Positions 35,298 to 44,051 of a DNA stretch of 64,000 nt are shown piece by piece. The notes beneath the pieces are model-generated. The model searched no databases and was not told the DNA's origin. It saw only the letters and a list, made by a program, of their open reading frames with translations. Position 1 is the first letter of the stretch. Every line of letters begins with the position of its first letter. This stretch comes from RYN-230 sp963770535 (GTDB taxonomy: Bacteria > Actinomycetota > Actinomycetes > Streptosporangiales > Streptosporangiaceae): positions 1 to 64,000 of the forward strand of contig CAVYPZ010000004.1 in assembly GCA_963770535.1 (NCBI GenBank), in the 5' to 3' direction. A program made the position numbers and the translations under genes.

Positions 35298-35857
35298 CTC
35301 CCGCGCCCCGGGCGACCCGGGTAGCCCGGCCTGGCCCCGCGGGCCCCGCTGACTCCGACGGCCCGGCGGGGGGTCCACGGGCCCGTCCGCCCCAGGGGGA
35401 TGAGCGGTTCTCCCGGGTCGGTTCTCCCGGGTGCGCGGCCCACCCCGGATGCGCCCCCGCCCGGTACGGCCCGGCCGGGGTGCGCGGCCCGCCCGGGATG
35501 CGCCCCCGCCCGGGTACGGCCGGCCAGGGTGCGCGGCCCGCCCGGGTACGGCCCGGCCGGGGTGCGCGGCCCGCCCAGGTCCGCGGCCGGCCATACCGGA
35601 TCGGGATGACCGGTTCCGGTGTTTCGGGCATCCGTAAATGGACGCCGGGTCTGGGAGCCAGGGTCAGGGTGCGCGGGAGGCCCCGCCAGCCTCAGCAGCC
35701 GTCAGGGCGCCGAGCACCAGCAAAGCCCGGCATCAACCGTCGCGAAGCAGGCAAACCGGGCGTTCTTGGCCAGCCCCTAGCGCCCGGCCAGCGTGCTGCC
35801 GCCTGCTCACCCCGCTGGCGAGGGCGGCGAAGCATAGCACGAAATCTGCGTCCGAAA

Positions 35858-35876
35858 ACAGGACTTTCGGCCCTGT
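35858..35876. promoter_or_regulatory. DosR/DevR-like box
   Basis: ACAGG-ACTTTCGGC-CCTGT resembles the DosR motif GGGACTTNNGNCCCT at most positions and is a dyad itself. No target gene lies close: the next ones are 300 bases left on minus or in the wrong direction. By-eye match; scoring with a DosR matrix is needed. Confidence 0.35.
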
Positions 35877-35884
35877 CCTTAAAT

Positions 35885-35905
35885 GTAACTCATCTGATGA
35901 GCTAC
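35885..35905. promoter_or_regulatory. Operator-like dyad GTA-CTCATC-T-GATGAG-TAC
   Basis: The 21-base element is symmetric except for one pair (A/C). TCATC-T-GATGA is the type of site bound by FadR-subfamily GntR regulators. No such regulator or obvious target is adjacent. Confidence 0.45.
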
Positions 35906-36093
35906 TCCGTGATGGCTCCGGACCGGGCGGCCCCCGGACCGGGCTATTCGGGGGGCGGAGGGTCCCGTGGGCCGGGCTGGGGAGGCGCACGGGACCCTCA
36001 CACCGGTCTGGGCCGAGGTTGCGGTCCCGGTCATGGCGAGCCCGCCGCCGGGATTGCCCCGTGCTCCGGTTTCCGGGGGGGCAGAACCGGGCG

Positions 36094-36111
36094 CGGTTTT
36101 CGTTGCGGAGA
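36094..36111. repeat. 18-bp dispersed motif, copy 2 (intergenic)
   Basis: CGGTTTTCGTTGCGGAGA, identical to 5859-5876 and 50847-50864, here 71 bases from the stop of an SDR gene and outside any supported gene. Confidence 0.9.
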
Positions 36112-36182
36112 CTTAGGCCCTGGCCCGTGCCTGCGGGCAGCCGGGCGGCCCTGCGGAGGAGGTTCCGGCCGGGCCGCACCGC

Positions 36183-36962
36183 TCAGCCATGATCGCCGAA
36201 CCAGTGAGCGAGCAGCGCGAACGTCCGCGGAGCCGCGCCATGCAGCCGGGCCGGGAATGTCATCCAGCGCGGCACGTAGACCACCGGGCGGTCATGCTCG
36301 AGCGCGGACATGATGGCCTCCGCGGCCCGTTCGGCGGGCAGCGGCACCGGCTTCCTCCGGCCGTAGGGGCGGCCCCGGCGGTCGAAAAACGGGGTGTCGA
36401 TCACGCCCGGCACGATCACGGAGACGCCCACGCCCGAGCCTTCCAGCTCATGGGCCAGGCTCTCGGCGAAGTTGCCCAGGCCCGCCTTGGCCGCCGAGTA
36501 CACCGCCTCGTCCCGGACCGACGTCGCGCCCACGATGGACGAGACGAACACGATCCGGCCGCTGCCCCGTGCGGTCATCCGGGGCAGGAGCCTGCGGGTC
36601 AGCTCGATCGGCGCGGCCAGGTTGACGGCCAGGATCTCCGCGATCTTCTCGCCGGTCATCTCGCCGACCGGCCCACACCAGCCGACGCCCGCGTTGTTGA
36701 TCAGGATGTCGATGCCGGGGGCGCTGGCGTCTTCCGCTGCGACCTGCAAGGCCGCGTCGGCCAGCTCGGCCGGCCCCTGTGGTTCCGCGAGGTCGGCCTT
36801 CAGGGCCAGTGCGCCCGTGTCTCGCGCCACCGCGTCCAGCCGCTCCGGATCCCGCCCGGCGATCAGCAGCCGGGCCCCGGCCCGGGCCAGCACGCGTGCC
36901 GTTGCCGCGCCGATCCCCGACGATCCGCCGGTCACGAGCGTTACTGCGCCACGGAGCCGCAT
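36183..36962 (-). CDS. Short-chain dehydrogenase/reductase
   Basis: A 259-residue SDR: TLVTGGSSGIGAATARVLA (cofactor motif TGxxxGIG), DILINNAGVG, IVFVSSIVG with the catalytic Ser, YSAAKAGLGNFAES with Tyr and Lys, and IVPGVIDTPFF after it. The loop AGRDPER suggests NADP(H). Classical family length. Substrate unknown. The C-terminus (PARLHGAAPRTFALLAHWFG) is somewhat longer and hydrophobic, like SDRs that act on lipids. Confidence 0.92.
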   Translation of the reverse strand: MRLRGAVTLVTGGSSGIGAATARVLARAGARLLIAGRDPERLDAVARDTGALALKADLAEPQGPAELADAALQVAAEDASAPGIDILINNAGVGWCGPVGEMTGEKIAEILAVNLAAPIELTRRLLPRMTARGSGRIVFVSSIVGATSVRDEAVYSAAKAGLGNFAESLAHELEGSGVGVSVIVPGVIDTPFFDRRGRPYGRRKPVPLPAERAAEAIMSALEHDRPVVYVPRWMTFPARLHGAAPRTFALLAHWFGDHG

Positions 36963-37067
36963 CTGGATACCGTCTCATGTCACCGCTGGCCGGCCGCATA
37001 CTGCCCCGCCTGTGCCGCGAGCCGCCGCGGCAGGGATCGTGCAGGTGAGAGCCTTATCCGCGCGGGA

Positions 37068-37481
37068 TCAGGCCGGGGCGACCGCCTGCTCCTGGACCGC
37101 CGGAGACGCAGCGTCGGCCCAGACCCGCACGATGTCGCGCATCGACAGCAGCCCGATGACCTCATGGCCCTCGACCACCACGAGGTGCCGGAACCCGGCC
37201 CGCACCATGGTCTCCGCCGCCTGCTGCAGGGTCCACTCGGGTGTCGCGAACACCACATCCGTGGTGCGGTGGTCCGCGGCGAGCTCACCATCCGGGTCCT
37301 GGCCCGCGCCAACGGAGTCCAGGATGTCCCGTTCGGTGAGGATGCCGATCCCCGCGTGCTGGTCGTCCGTCACCACGGCCGCGCCCACCCGGCGTCCGGA
37401 CATGAGGCGCGCCGCCTCGCGCAGGGTGTGCGCGGGCCCGATAGTGACCACCAGCCTGGTCATGCCGTCCCGCACCTTCAC
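37068..37481 (-). CDS. CBS-domain pair protein
   Basis: A 137-residue protein of two CBS motifs: DGMTRLVVTIGPAHTLREAARLM with GIGILTERDIL, and DVVFATPEWTLQQAAETM with GHEVIGLLSMRDIVRVW. Related in design to the CBS protein at 10115. CBS pairs of this type in actinobacteria are often under DosR-like hypoxia control, and a DosR-like box lies 1.2 kb away, too far to link. The ATG at 37481 matches the domain start. Confidence 0.88.
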   Translation of the reverse strand: MKVRDGMTRLVVTIGPAHTLREAARLMSGRRVGAAVVTDDQHAGIGILTERDILDSVGAGQDPDGELAADHRTTDVVFATPEWTLQQAAETMVRAGFRHLVVVEGHEVIGLLSMRDIVRVWADAASPAVQEQAVAPA

Positions 37482-37673
37482 GATCGATCACTCCCTGGGC
37501 TGTGTCCGAGACACCACGACCCGCCCGGTCCGTGCCCGCCAGGGTGTGCCGCCTCGTTGCGGATGCGCTTGTGCCTTTGTGACGCGCTGGTTTCTCACCA
37601 GCATCCGCGCATGCCCGCGTGAGGGCAAGCCCCTATCTCAGGCCAATCTCGCTACGCATTTGTGCACATCAGG

Positions 37674-38465
37674 TCACGTTTCGGGGCTAGCCAGGCGGTC
37701 GAGCACCTCCTGGTGCAGGCGGGCGTTCGTGCACACCGCACTGCCGCCGTCGGGGGTGGCGTTACCCGCCAGGTCGGTGAAGACCCCGCCCGCCTCCTCC
37801 ACGATGATCTGGAGCGCCGCGAGGTCCCACAAGGACACGTCGGGCTCGGCGGAGATGTCCACCGCGCCCTCGGCGACCAGGACGTGGGACCAGAAATCGC
37901 CGTACGCGCGGGTCCGCCACACCGAGCGGGCCAGCCCGAGGAAGCCCGGCAGGACGCCCTTCTCCTCCCAGCCGCCCAGGCTGGAGTAGGAAAACGAGGC
38001 ATCCTCCATGCGGGCCACATCTGAGACCCGGCACCGCGTGGCCTTGGTGAGGCTCTTGCCGGTCCACGCACCGTTGTCGACGGCCGCCCACCAGCGCCGG
38101 CCCAGCGCGGGCGCGGAGACCACGCCCATCACCACCTGGTCGCCGTCCATCAGGCCGATCAGAGTCGCCCATACGGGGACACCACGGACATAGTTCTTGG
38201 TGCCGTCGATCGGGTCGATCACCCAGCACCGCGGGCCGCCGCCGGCCCGGCCGAACTCCTCGCCCAGCACGGCGTCCCGCGGCCGTGACCGGCGCAGCAC
38301 GTTCCGCAGAGATTCCTCGGCTGCCTTGTCCGCATCGGTGACGGGGGTGAGGTCGGGCTTGGACTCCACGTGCAAGTCCAGCGCCCGGAAGCGGCGCGTG
38401 GTGATGTCGTCGGCCGCGTCGGCGAGGACGTGGGCGAAACGCAGGTCGTCGTCGTATCCGGCCAT
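37674..38465 (-). CDS. hisN: Histidinol-phosphatase (inositol monophosphatase family)
   Basis: A 263-residue phosphatase: the metal sites are in LGEEFG, WVIDPIDGTKNYVRG and, near the end, SLWDLAALQIIVEEAGG. The group within the IMPase family that is encoded beside rsgA and aroA in actinobacteria is HisN, the histidinol-phosphate phosphatase of histidine synthesis. VSKPDLTPVTDADKAAE-like N-terminal matches. Assignment rests on synteny as well as motifs; an inositol-phosphate role is the alternative. Confidence 0.86.
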   Translation of the reverse strand: MAGYDDDLRFAHVLADAADDITTRRFRALDLHVESKPDLTPVTDADKAAEESLRNVLRRSRPRDAVLGEEFGRAGGGPRCWVIDPIDGTKNYVRGVPVWATLIGLMDGDQVVMGVVSAPALGRRWWAAVDNGAWTGKSLTKATRCRVSDVARMEDASFSYSSLGGWEEKGVLPGFLGLARSVWRTRAYGDFWSHVLVAEGAVDISAEPDVSLWDLAALQIIVEEAGGVFTDLAGNATPDGGSAVCTNARLHQEVLDRLASPET

Positions 38466-38554
38466 GGCGCGAACCGTATCGGATCACGGCCGCTGCGGCT
38501 ATCCGTGATCCAGAAGGCCTGCCATAGCGTGACCGGACGGGCGATGCTCCCTGC

Positions 38555-38602
38555 GTGATCATGGGTTTGCTGGGGCGCGCGCCCCAGCAAACCCATGATC
38601 AC
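38555..38602. terminator. 48-bp palindrome family, copy 3 (perfect)
   Basis: GTGATCATGGGTTTGCTGGG and its inverse, fully symmetric over 48 bases. The same CTGC precedes it as at copy 1. It lies between rsgA and hisN on the minus strand, where it may end the aroA-rsgA transcript. Confidence 0.85.
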
Positions 38603-38605
38603 GAT

Positions 38606-38800
38606 GCGGCGGATGCGGCTGTGACTTGCGGATGCGGCTGTGACTTGCGGATGCGGCTGTGACTTGAGGTGCTGGTGGTGGCCAAATCTGGCAGGTCCGG
38701 GGCAGCGGTGCCCCGGTGAGCAGGGTGCCCCGGTGAGCAGGGTGCTCCGGTGAGCCTGGTTCAGGGGCTGGGTTCCGGTGAGCCTGGTTCCGGGGCCGGG
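38606..38800. repeat. Two tandem arrays downstream of rsgA
   Basis: GGATGCGGCTGTGACTTGC (19 bp) occurs three times at 38608-38667. From 38709 a second unit, CCGGTGAGCAGGGTG-like, recurs five or six times with changes to CCGGTGAGCCTGGTT. No gene in 38466-38816. Confidence 0.85.
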
Positions 38801-38816
38801 TTCCGCGGGCAGTCGG

Positions 38817-39881
38817 CTAGTCGTCGCTGAGGGCGGGGGGCGGTGGGGTGGGGTCGTCGCCCTCGCGGCTGCGGAGCAGGCGGCGCAGCGAGTCCAGCCG
38901 GGTGACAAGGCGGCTGTCCCCCCCTTGGTCGCGGACCCAGGCGTCCAGCGCGCAGTCGGATTCCAGGTGGGTGCAGCCGCGCGGGCAGGCCGCGGTCCCG
39001 GGAGCCAGGTCGGGGAACGCCCGTACCACCCGTTCCGGGGCCACGTGGGCCAGCCCGAAACCGCGCAGTCCCGGCGTGTCGATCAGCCACCCGCCGCCGG
39101 GCAGCGGCAGGGCCACCGCAGAGGAGGACGTATGGCGGCCCCGGCCGGTCACCGGGCTGACCGTGCCCACCGCCCGGTCCGCCCCCGGGATCAGCGCGTT
39201 GACCAGCGTGGACTTGCCCACGCCGGAATGCCCGACCAGCACGCTGATCTGGCCGGCCAGAGCCCTGCGGAGCGGGCCGAGCCGCTCGCCGGTCAGCGGC
39301 TGCCCCAGCACCACGTGCGGGATGCCGAGCGGGCCGTACGCGTCGAGAATGGCGCTGGCTGGCGAGAGATCGGCTTTGGTCAGGCACAGCAGCGGGGACA
39401 GCCCTGCGTCGTAGGCGGCAACCAGGAAGCGGTCGATCAGCCGGGGCCGGGGCGGCGGGTCGGCGAGCGCGGTGACGATCACGAGCTGGTCCGCGTTGGC
39501 CACGATGACGCGTTCCACCGGGTCGGTGTCGTCGGCGGACCGGCGGAGCACGGACGTGCGGGGCTCGACCCGGACGACACGGGCGAGAGTGCCCGGCTCA
39601 CCGGAGACATCCCCGGCCAGGGCGACCCGGTCGCCCACCACGACGCTGCGGCGGCCGAGCTCACGGGCCCGCATCGCGGTCACCGGACGGTCCCCGACCA
39701 GGGTCCCGTAGCGGCCGCGGTCCACTGCCGCCACGAAAGCCTCGGCCGCGTCCTCGTGCGCGGGCCGGCGGCGGGTCCGTGGCCGGGTGCTCTTCCCCGG
39801 CCGGATCCGGACGTCATCCTCGTCCAGGTGGGCGTAGGACGGCCGCCGGCTCAGGGAGCGCGCTCCAGCATCGCCGCCCAC
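38817..39881 (-). CDS. rsgA: Ribosome small-subunit GTPase
   Basis: A 354-residue circularly permuted GTPase that checks 30S maturation. The order is an OB fold (VVVGDRVALAG), then G4 LTKADLSP, G1 GHSGVGKSTLVNAL, the switch with TGRGRHTSSS, G3 IDTPGLRGFGL and the C-terminal zinc knuckle CPRGCTHLESDCALDAW. All as in RsgA. It overlaps the aroA stop by 31 bases. The actinobacterial start PSYAHLDEDDVRIRP is preceded by 15 residues from the overlap. Confidence 0.94.
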   Translation of the reverse strand: MGGDAGARSLSRRPSYAHLDEDDVRIRPGKSTRPRTRRRPAHEDAAEAFVAAVDRGRYGTLVGDRPVTAMRARELGRRSVVVGDRVALAGDVSGEPGTLARVVRVEPRTSVLRRSADDTDPVERVIVANADQLVIVTALADPPPRPRLIDRFLVAAYDAGLSPLLCLTKADLSPASAILDAYGPLGIPHVVLGQPLTGERLGPLRRALAGQISVLVGHSGVGKSTLVNALIPGADRAVGTVSPVTGRGRHTSSSAVALPLPGGGWLIDTPGLRGFGLAHVAPERVVRAFPDLAPGTAACPRGCTHLESDCALDAWVRDQGGDSRLVTRLDSLRRLLRSREGDDPTPPPPALSDD

Positions 39882-41323
39882 GCGGAGGTGAAGCCGGGGA
39901 ACGTCTTACCGACGGTCGCCGCGTTCTCGACCCGCAGGCCGGGAACCACCAGGCCGAGCACCGCGGCGGCCATCACCAGCCGGTGATCGTCGTAGGTGGC
40001 GAAGGGCCGGGCGGCTCTCAGCGGCCGGGGCCGGATCTCCAGCCCGTCCGGCCGCTCGGTCACGTCACCCCCCAGTGCGTTGATCTCCGTGGCCAGGGCG
40101 GCGAGCCGGTCGGTCTCCTGGTGCCTCTGGTGGCCGATCCCGGTAAGCACCGACGGGGACCCCGCCAGGGCAGTGAGGGCGCCGAGCACCATCGAGATCT
40201 CGCTGCAGTCAGCCAGGTCGGCGGTGATCCCGCGGAGTGAGGGAGGTCCCGTGAGGGTCAGCCCGCCGGGGTCCATGACGTAATCCGCACCCATCTCCCG
40301 CAGGATGGAAAGGATCTGGGGAGCGGGCTGGGTGGTCACCGCGGGCCAGCCCAGGATGGTCACGGTCCCCCCGGTGACCATGGCTGCGGCCAGGAACGGC
40401 ATCGAGTTCACCACGTCGGGCTGGACCGTGATCGGCCGGCTGCTGAGTGCGCCTGGGTGCACAAACCAGGTGTCGGGCAGGGTACCCACGGTGGTTCCGG
40501 GCGGCCCGGCGGGCACCGCGTGGGCCCGGGCCGCGGCCGGCGGGCCCGCGGCTGGCGAGGCCGTGGATGTCTCGACCCTCGCGCCCGCGTCGCGGAGCAT
40601 CTGCACCGTCATCGCGATATGCGGTGCAGACGGGGCGCGACCGCCCCGGTGGCGGACCTCAAGTCCCTTGTCGTAGCGCGGCGCGGCGAGCAGCAGGCCC
40701 GAGACCAGCTGCGATGACGCCGACGCATCCACGGTGACCGCGCCGCCCGCCAGCGACCCGGTGCCGTGCACGGTAAACGGGATGGCCCCACGCCCCCCGT
40801 CGTCGATCACGGCGCCGAGCTCACGCAGGGCGCTTATGATCGCGCTCACCGGCCGCTGGGAGGCCCTCGGGTCACCGTGGAACTCGGTGGCCACGCTGGC
40901 CAGCGCGGCCACCGGGGGAACGAAGCGCATCACGGTGCCCGCGTTGCCCACGTCCACCCGCGCGTCACTGGCCGTCCAGCCGGGGGACACCCGCCAGGCC
41001 GTGGCGCCGGGGTCGGAGGTGGTGCCGGGGTCGGCGATGGCGCCGGCCTCCGCCGCGCGGGTGGCAACCGTCGCCCCGAGCGCGCGGAGCGCGCCGGCCA
41101 TCAGCAGCGTGTCCCGGGCCAGCAGCGGGTTGAGGATGTCGGCCGGGCCAGTGGCCAGGGCGGCGAGCACGAGTGCCCGGTTGGTCATGGACTTCGACCC
41201 GGGCACCCGTACCCGTGCCCGCAGCGGCCCGCTGGCCTGCGGGGCCTCCCAGGGCGGCTCCCGGCCAGCGGAGGCTGCCCCGGCCGTGACCTGGCCCCCT
41301 GAATCCTGGCGTGCGGTGTCCAT
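39851..41323 (-). CDS. aroA: 3-phosphoshikimate 1-carboxyvinyltransferase (EPSP synthase)
   Basis: A 490-residue AroA, joining shikimate-3-phosphate and PEP in the shikimate pathway. Seen are PGSKSMTNRALVLAA (PEP site), VGNAGTVMRFVPP, SASSQLVSGLLL, SAPHIAMT, QPDVVNSMPFLAAA, GIGHQRHQETDRLAALATEI and FATYDDHRLVMAAA. The Gly-Thr loop reads GTVMRF as in other actinobacteria. About 45 extra residues occur at the N-terminus and a Pro/Ala-rich insert near 235-270. Divergent from the SRAP gene with 260 bases between. Confidence 0.95.
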   Translation of the reverse strand: MDTARQDSGGQVTAGAASAGREPPWEAPQASGPLRARVRVPGSKSMTNRALVLAALATGPADILNPLLARDTLLMAGALRALGATVATRAAEAGAIADPGTTSDPGATAWRVSPGWTASDARVDVGNAGTVMRFVPPVAALASVATEFHGDPRASQRPVSAIISALRELGAVIDDGGRGAIPFTVHGTGSLAGGAVTVDASASSQLVSGLLLAAPRYDKGLEVRHRGGRAPSAPHIAMTVQMLRDAGARVETSTASPAAGPPAAARAHAVPAGPPGTTVGTLPDTWFVHPGALSSRPITVQPDVVNSMPFLAAAMVTGGTVTILGWPAVTTQPAPQILSILREMGADYVMDPGGLTLTGPPSLRGITADLADCSEISMVLGALTALAGSPSVLTGIGHQRHQETDRLAALATEINALGGDVTERPDGLEIRPRPLRAARPFATYDDHRLVMAAAVLGLVVPGLRVENAATVGKTFPGFTSAWAAMLERAP

Positions 41324-41499
41324 GCTGTGAGCGTAATGCGTGTGCTGGGCGCATCGCCTGGAGTGAATCGAGGCAATCGGGGAAGAACCAGCGAGCGCTG
41401 TGTCCCCTGGTGCCCAGCGGCAGGGCTCGGGCCCTAGTGGCCGCCCCTGCTGCCCGTGCGCGCGGCCCGGAACGTGGGCGAGGTTTGGTAATCAAGATT

Positions 41500-41519
41500 T
41501 GTGGTTATTAAGTGCCACA
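41500..41519. promoter_or_regulatory. Dyad TGTGG-N10-CCACA in an AT-rich promoter stretch
   Basis: Between divergent aroA and the SRAP gene the composition drops (GTGGTTATTAAGTGCCAC), as at a promoter. The dyad is centred 75 bases before the SRAP gene start. No known regulator assigned. Confidence 0.35.
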
Positions 41520-41583
41520 TTCTGTCTGTGCTTCCCCGGTGCTGCCCCCAGCAGCCCCAGCTACGTAGTGATCGGGTGACGAT

Positions 41584-42534
41584 ATGTGTGGCCGCTTCGC
41601 GTCAGCGCGGAAGCGCCAGGAACTCCTGGAGGAGTTTGGCGTGCAGCGGGACCGGGTGACCGAGCCGCTGCGGCCTGACTACAACGTGGCGCCCACCAAG
41701 CCGGTGTACGCCGTGGTGACCCGGCGCCCGGAGGACGGAAACGGCGGGCAGGCGGCCGGGCGGGATGGTCCCGCCGAGGATGGTTCCGCCGAGGATGGTT
41801 CCGCCGAGGGCAGTTCCGCCGAGGATGGTTCCGCCGAGGGCAGTTCCGGGCAGGGCGGTACCGGCGGGCACGGGGCGCTCGAGCACGGGGGCGTCCGTGA
41901 ACTCCGGGTGGTCCGCTGGGGACTGGTGCCGTTCTGGGCCAAGGACATTTCCATCGGCAGCCGCCTGATCAACGCCCGGGCCGAGACCGTGGCCACCAAG
42001 CCGGCTTTCCGCCGCGCGTTCGCCCGCCACCGGTGCCTGCTGCCCGCGGATGGCTTCTACGAGTGGGAGAAGTCCGGGGACCCCAAGCACCCGCGCAAGC
42101 AGCCGTACTACATCCACCGCGAGGACGGCGGCGTGCTGGCCTTCGCCGGCCTGTACGAGCTCTGGCGTGACAAGGACCGGCCCGAGGACGAGCGTGATGC
42201 CTGGCTGTGGACGGCCACCATCATCACCACGCGGGCCGAGGATGAGGTTGGCCGGATCCATGACCGGATGCCCATGGTGATCGACCCGGCCAACTGGGCT
42301 GACTGGCTCGATCCGACGCTGAGCAGCGCCGAGGCGCTGCACGGGCTGATGGCGCCCGCCGCCTCGGCCCATCTGATGTCTTATCCCGTGTCAACGGAAG
42401 TCAATTCGGTCCGGCACAACGGTCCGGAGCTGATCGAGCCCATGGAGGGTGATTCTGAGCCCGCGGGGTCCCCGCGGGCAGGGGCGGGAGGGCGCGACGG
42501 CGCCTCCCGTGGTGCCCCCAGCACATTGTTTTGA
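41584..42534 (+). CDS. yedK: SOS-response-associated peptidase (SRAP / YedK, HMCES type)
   Basis: A 316-residue SRAP protein, which crosslinks through Cys2 to abasic sites in single-stranded DNA. Met-Cys-Gly-Arg-Phe at the start, PDYNVAPTKPVYAV, WGLVPFWAKD, INARAETVATKPAFRRAFARHRCLLPADGFYEW (Asn, Arg and Glu of the active site) and GRIHDRMPMVI (active His) are all seen. Between strands lies a 40-residue insert, AEDGS/AEGSS repeats from a 15-bp tandem at about 41766-41850. The Cys2 requirement fixes the start. Synteny with aroA as in mycobacteria (Rv3226c). Confidence 0.94.
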   Translation: MCGRFASARKRQELLEEFGVQRDRVTEPLRPDYNVAPTKPVYAVVTRRPEDGNGGQAAGRDGPAEDGSAEDGSAEGSSAEDGSAEGSSGQGGTGGHGALEHGGVRELRVVRWGLVPFWAKDISIGSRLINARAETVATKPAFRRAFARHRCLLPADGFYEWEKSGDPKHPRKQPYYIHREDGGVLAFAGLYELWRDKDRPEDERDAWLWTATIITTRAEDEVGRIHDRMPMVIDPANWADWLDPTLSSAEALHGLMAPAASAHLMSYPVSTEVNSVRHNGPELIEPMEGDSEPAGSPRAGAGGRDGASRGAPSTLF

Positions 42535-42609
42535 GGCCCTGAGCGCGGCCCCGGCCCCTGGGGCTACCGCTGCTGCGCCGCTGGTGCCCCGATGAAGTAA
42601 GGAGGATCC

Positions 42610-42957
42610 GTGAAGACCATCACCGTACGTAAGCGCCTGGAGTCTGCGCGCGACGACTTGGACCGATCCATCGCGGTCCTGCGCGGCGAGAGGCCGGTGT
42701 CCGGCAGTGCGGACTTCCCGCAGGACGAGGCGGACGTGGGGACCAGCCTGTCCGAGACGGACCGCTCGGACGCGGTGCTGGCCTCGGCGATGTCCCAGCG
42801 TACGGAGGTCATGGATGCGCTGCATCGCATCGAGGATGGCAGCTACGGCAAATGCGCTGACTGTGGCAAGGCGATCCCGGACGGCCGCCTGGAGGCCCGC
42901 CCGGAGGCATCCCGGTGCGTGGCCTGCCAGTCGAAACGCGACCGGATGCGGCGCTAG
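42610..42957 (+). CDS. DksA/TraR-family zinc-finger protein
   Basis: A 115-residue protein with a long helical hairpin (ITVRKRLESARDDLDRSIAVL to MDALHRIEDGSYG) and the four-Cys finger GKCADCGKAIPDGRLE with RCVACQ. DksA relatives reach into the RNA polymerase secondary channel. The short actinobacterial type (like RbpA-region neighbours) has unknown targets. GGAGGATCC lies before the GTG. It ends four bases inside the convergent methyltransferase gene. Confidence 0.9.
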   Translation: MKTITVRKRLESARDDLDRSIAVLRGERPVSGSADFPQDEADVGTSLSETDRSDAVLASAMSQRTEVMDALHRIEDGSYGKCADCGKAIPDGRLEARPEASRCVACQSKRDRMRR

Positions 42958-44051
42958 CCCGTGGCCTGCGGTGCCGGGGTGGCCCGCCGGGCTCCGGGTA
43001 CGCCGATCCCGGGCGAGCCGATCCCGGGCGGGCTGGCCCCGGGCGGGCTGGCCCCGGGCGGCGCCGGGCGCCCGGGCACGCTGACCGTGGGTTTGCGGGC
43101 CGCGGCCAGCAGGTAGATGCCGAAGGACTCGTCCCCGGTGTTCCCGGGGCCGCCTGCCGTCCCGGCCTGCCCGGAGTCCTCCGCTCCCGCGGCCAGTTCG
43201 GCCCGGACCAGGCGCATGATGGCGCCAGGGTCCTTGCGCAGCACATGGTCCACCATGGACGGTGACAGAACAGTGCGCGGGCGGATCCAGCTGACCTCCA
43301 GCCCGGCCTCGGTCAGCAGGTTGACCAGCTGCTCGGGGCCGAAGCACCGGGTGATCCGTCCGTCCGGCCAGGGCACGAGCACCACTTCCGCCTGGGGCAG
43401 GTCGGTCAGCTGGGCCCACTGGTGCTGCTCAGCCAGGATGGACATGCCCAGGACGAGTGAGTCGACCGAGGCCAGGAGCTGGCCCCCGGGCCGCAGCACG
43501 CGGGCGATCTCCGCCGCGACGTCCTCGGCCATCAGGTGCCGCGACAGTGCCCCGTCGTCGGCGATCACCCCGTCAACCGACCCGTCGGCCAGGAAGGCCA
43601 GGCTGGCCGAATCCGCGACCACCCGGATCAGCCGCCCCGCTGGGCTGCGGCGGCGGTGCACGCCCCGGATCGTGAGCGCCCGCGGCGTCTCCAGCCCGGG
43701 GCGTTCCGGGGCGGCGGGCAGGCGCGGCATGACCTGCAGCACCGCATAGCCAGCCGCGGCCGCCTGGGAGGCCACGGTGGACTGGGGGCCGGAGATGTCG
43801 AGCAGGATCCGTCCCCGCGGCGGTAGCCAGGCCTGCAACTGGGCCGCCACCACGGCTCGCTGGAACCGCCAGTAAGCCGTGAGCGAACCCGAGCCGAGAA
43901 CCGTGAGCGGACTGGTCGCACTTGCCGCCACCATGACTCCATCCAGCGCCGGGCGGCGCGCATTGCGGCGGACGGCCTGCCCAGTGGCAGAGGTGAACGC
44001 CGCCGCGAAGCCGGGAGCCCGCGCAGCCCTATTTCCTGAAATGTTCCCCAC
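42954..44051 (-). CDS. SAM-dependent methyltransferase-like protein
   Basis: A 365-residue protein. The central part has GRILLDISGPQSTVASQAAAAG (motif I region, with an atypical D-I-S-G), a DGVIADDGALSRHL acid loop, and VLRPGGQLLASVDSLVLG (motif III), followed by LLTEAGLEVSWIRPRT. The cofactor motif is degenerate, so activity is uncertain. The C-terminus is a PPGAS repeat rich in Gly/Pro. It lies head-to-head with sigR. No substrate can be named. Confidence 0.72.
   Translation of the reverse strand: MGNISGNRAARAPGFAAAFTSATGQAVRRNARRPALDGVMVAASATSPLTVLGSGSLTAYWRFQRAVVAAQLQAWLPPRGRILLDISGPQSTVASQAAAAGYAVLQVMPRLPAAPERPGLETPRALTIRGVHRRRSPAGRLIRVVADSASLAFLADGSVDGVIADDGALSRHLMAEDVAAEIARVLRPGGQLLASVDSLVLGMSILAEQHQWAQLTDLPQAEVVLVPWPDGRITRCFGPEQLVNLLTEAGLEVSWIRPRTVLSPSMVDHVLRKDPGAIMRLVRAELAAGAEDSGQAGTAGGPGNTGDESFGIYLLAAARKPTVSVPGRPAPPGASPPGASPPGIGSPGIGVPGARRATPAPQATG

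Larger units (their letters stand above)
35298..36182. other. Gene-poor interval with repeats and regulatory-looking sites
   Basis: 885 bases without a convincing gene. 35430-35590 repeats a GC-rich unit around GGTGCGCGGCCCGCCCGGGT about five times. Then come a DosR-like box (35858), a dyad (35885), a hairpin GGGTCCCGTG/CACGGGACCC (about 35968-36000) and a copy of the 18-bp motif (36094). The sites look like a promoter region whose gene has been lost, or an untranslated RNA. Confidence 0.6.
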
